Part shown: in pieces, positions 33,721 through 34,421 of the stretch
How positions within the stretch are numbered: the first letter of the stretch is position 1
Layout of the letters: every line of letters begins with the position of its first letter
Source: Cyanobacteria bacterium MH1_Bin12
GTDB taxonomy: Bacteria; Cyanobacteriota; Cyanobacteriia; Cyanobacteriales; Cyanobacteriaceae
Reading direction: 5' to 3'
Length of the DNA: 34,421 bases
NCBI GenBank assembly: GCA_011088145.1
Contig: JAALKG010000012.1
Span: 1-34,421 of the forward strand
Notes under the pieces: model-generated
The model's input: the letters and a program-made list of their open reading frames with translations, nothing else
Databases searched by the model: none
What the model was told of the DNA's origin: nothing
Translations under genes and position numbers: made by a program

Positions 33721-34107
33721 ATGCAAGTTTACGTTCTCTTATACAATGTTGGCAAAGATAACGAAGGTATACATACTATTCAAATAGGCGAAAAAAATTT
33801 AGTATTGATGTTTGAATCAGAAGATGATGCCACTCGTTATGCCATATTACTAGAAGCTCAAGATTTTTTAACACCTTCGATCGAAAAGATTGATAGTGAA
33901 GAAGTAGAGGAATTTTGTGTACAAGCAGGTTACGAAAGTAAATTAGTGACGGAGGGAATGTTAGAAATACCTCCAGAAAGTAATGTTAACGATACTGATT
34001 GGAATGAAGAAGGGGAATATTCTCCTGCTCAATCGGAGTCGGAATCATCTGATATGTCTTCTACTGAACTCGATCGTATTCGTCGTAAATTAGAAGGATT
34101 ACTTTAA
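33721..34107 (+). CDS. DUF3110 protein
   Basis: Residues 1-75 (MQVYVLLYNVGKDNEGIHTI and FESEDDATRYAILLEAQDFL) match DUF3110, a small domain limited to cyanobacteria and plastids with no known function. The C-terminal about 50 residues are very acidic and serine-rich (NEEGEYSPAQSESESSDMSS) and end in a short charged helix (ELDRIRRKLEGLL). No transmembrane segment or signal is seen. The acidic tail may be a protein-interaction region. It is transcribed alone. Confidence 0.75.
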   Translation: MQVYVLLYNVGKDNEGIHTIQIGEKNLVLMFESEDDATRYAILLEAQDFLTPSIEKIDSEEVEEFCVQAGYESKLVTEGMLEIPPESNVNDTDWNEEGEYSPAQSESESSDMSSTELDRIRRKLEGLL

Positions 34108-34231
34108 TCTTAGTTTGAAATAACGAAATTAATTTTGAGGATAATTGACAACGAATAATTCTTTATTCAACAGTAAAAAAAGTTTATTTGTGATTGACTG
34201 ACATCAATTATTTACCAAACTAATTTAATAG

Positions 34232-34354
34232 TTATAAGTCGGGTTTTTCTTGCCCTTTTTGCAGGTTTTCGTTGAGTTTGTCTCGAAAATTATCTACCGT
34301 AGGATTAATTTTTTTCTTGACTTCCTCAGCCTGTTCATCAGTTTTTTGTTGCAT
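34232..34354 (-). CDS. Small charged amphipathic hypothetical protein
   Basis: From ATG 34354 the minus strand encodes 40 residues, MQQKTDEQAEEVKKKINPTV and then DNFRDKLNENLQKGQEKPDL. It is rich in Lys, Glu and Gln, and likely an amphipathic helix; no domain is recognised. The frame is also open upstream to a TTG at 34393 but stops at 34394-34396, so it is not the tail of a larger intact gene. A ribosome-binding site is not evident. It could instead be the remains of a longer gene broken by a frameshift. Confidence 0.35.
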   Translation of the reverse strand: MQQKTDEQAEEVKKKINPTVDNFRDKLNENLQKGQEKPDL

Positions 34355-34421
34355 GGTTTCTTCATTAAACTGAATTTGAGAAACCAAACTCAATTAAGTC
34401 CAGCATTAGAAAAATGTTGCT

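Overview
The window comes from a low-GC cyanobacterial chromosome, probably a unicellular, Geminocystis- or Cyanobacterium-like lineage (the lineage is inference). The evidence is psbK (photosystem II), ndhO (cyanobacterial NDH-1), an NblB-like phycobilisome protein, a FutC-type iron transporter ATPase, the cyanobacterial type of glutamate-cysteine ligase, and many copies of the HIP1 octamer GCGATCGC. No rRNA, tRNA or CRISPR array was found.

Layout. Positions 1-1475 are a graveyard of gene fragments: a DUF433-like start, a TnpB-like tail with its end hairpin, a frameshifted beta-helix gene joined to the first 50 codons of an acetyltransferase-like gene, and the tail of an XRE-type antitoxin. 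Next come gshA and an Rpn/PD-(D/E)XK nuclease-like gene. At 4.5-5.0 kb a 524-bp, internally deleted ISAs1-family element lies between two genes cut at their 3' ends, tex and a methyltransferase gene, and shows no target duplication. purD and a 1053-residue membrane/HEAT/cNMP fusion follow on the minus strand. A 746-bp spacer holds a candidate non-coding RNA with a clear terminator. From 10.8 to 17.7 kb the plus strand carries a PP2C phosphatase, an amidase, psbK with a strong terminator, futC and two short-chain dehydrogenases, the second interrupted by a TGA. Then come an amidohydrolase (minus), secA (plus), mdh and ndhO (minus), and a decayed stretch at 23.8-25.0 kb ending in a tnpB 3' fragment with an intact right-end hairpin. 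The rest holds rnz, a GT4 glycosyltransferase, a PchB-like isochorismate-pyruvate lyase gene, a CBS protein, the NblB-like gene, a TPR protein, uppP, plsC, a compact S13 peptidase and a DUF3110 protein.

How the genes relate. Most are housekeeping or photosynthesis genes in short, unlinked units, as is usual in cyanobacteria. purD and the methyltransferase, and the TPR gene and uppP, are close enough to share transcripts. uppP, the S13 peptidase and perhaps the glycosyltransferase relate to the cell envelope.

No complete novel defence or biosynthetic system is visible. The most notable items are period-7 tandem repeats at eight intergenic sites, the IS-mediated double truncation, the readthrough-like TGA in the second dehydrogenase gene, the isolated pchB-like gene with all three catalytic residues, the membrane/HEAT/cNMP fusion, and the candidate RNA at about 10.44-10.63 kb.
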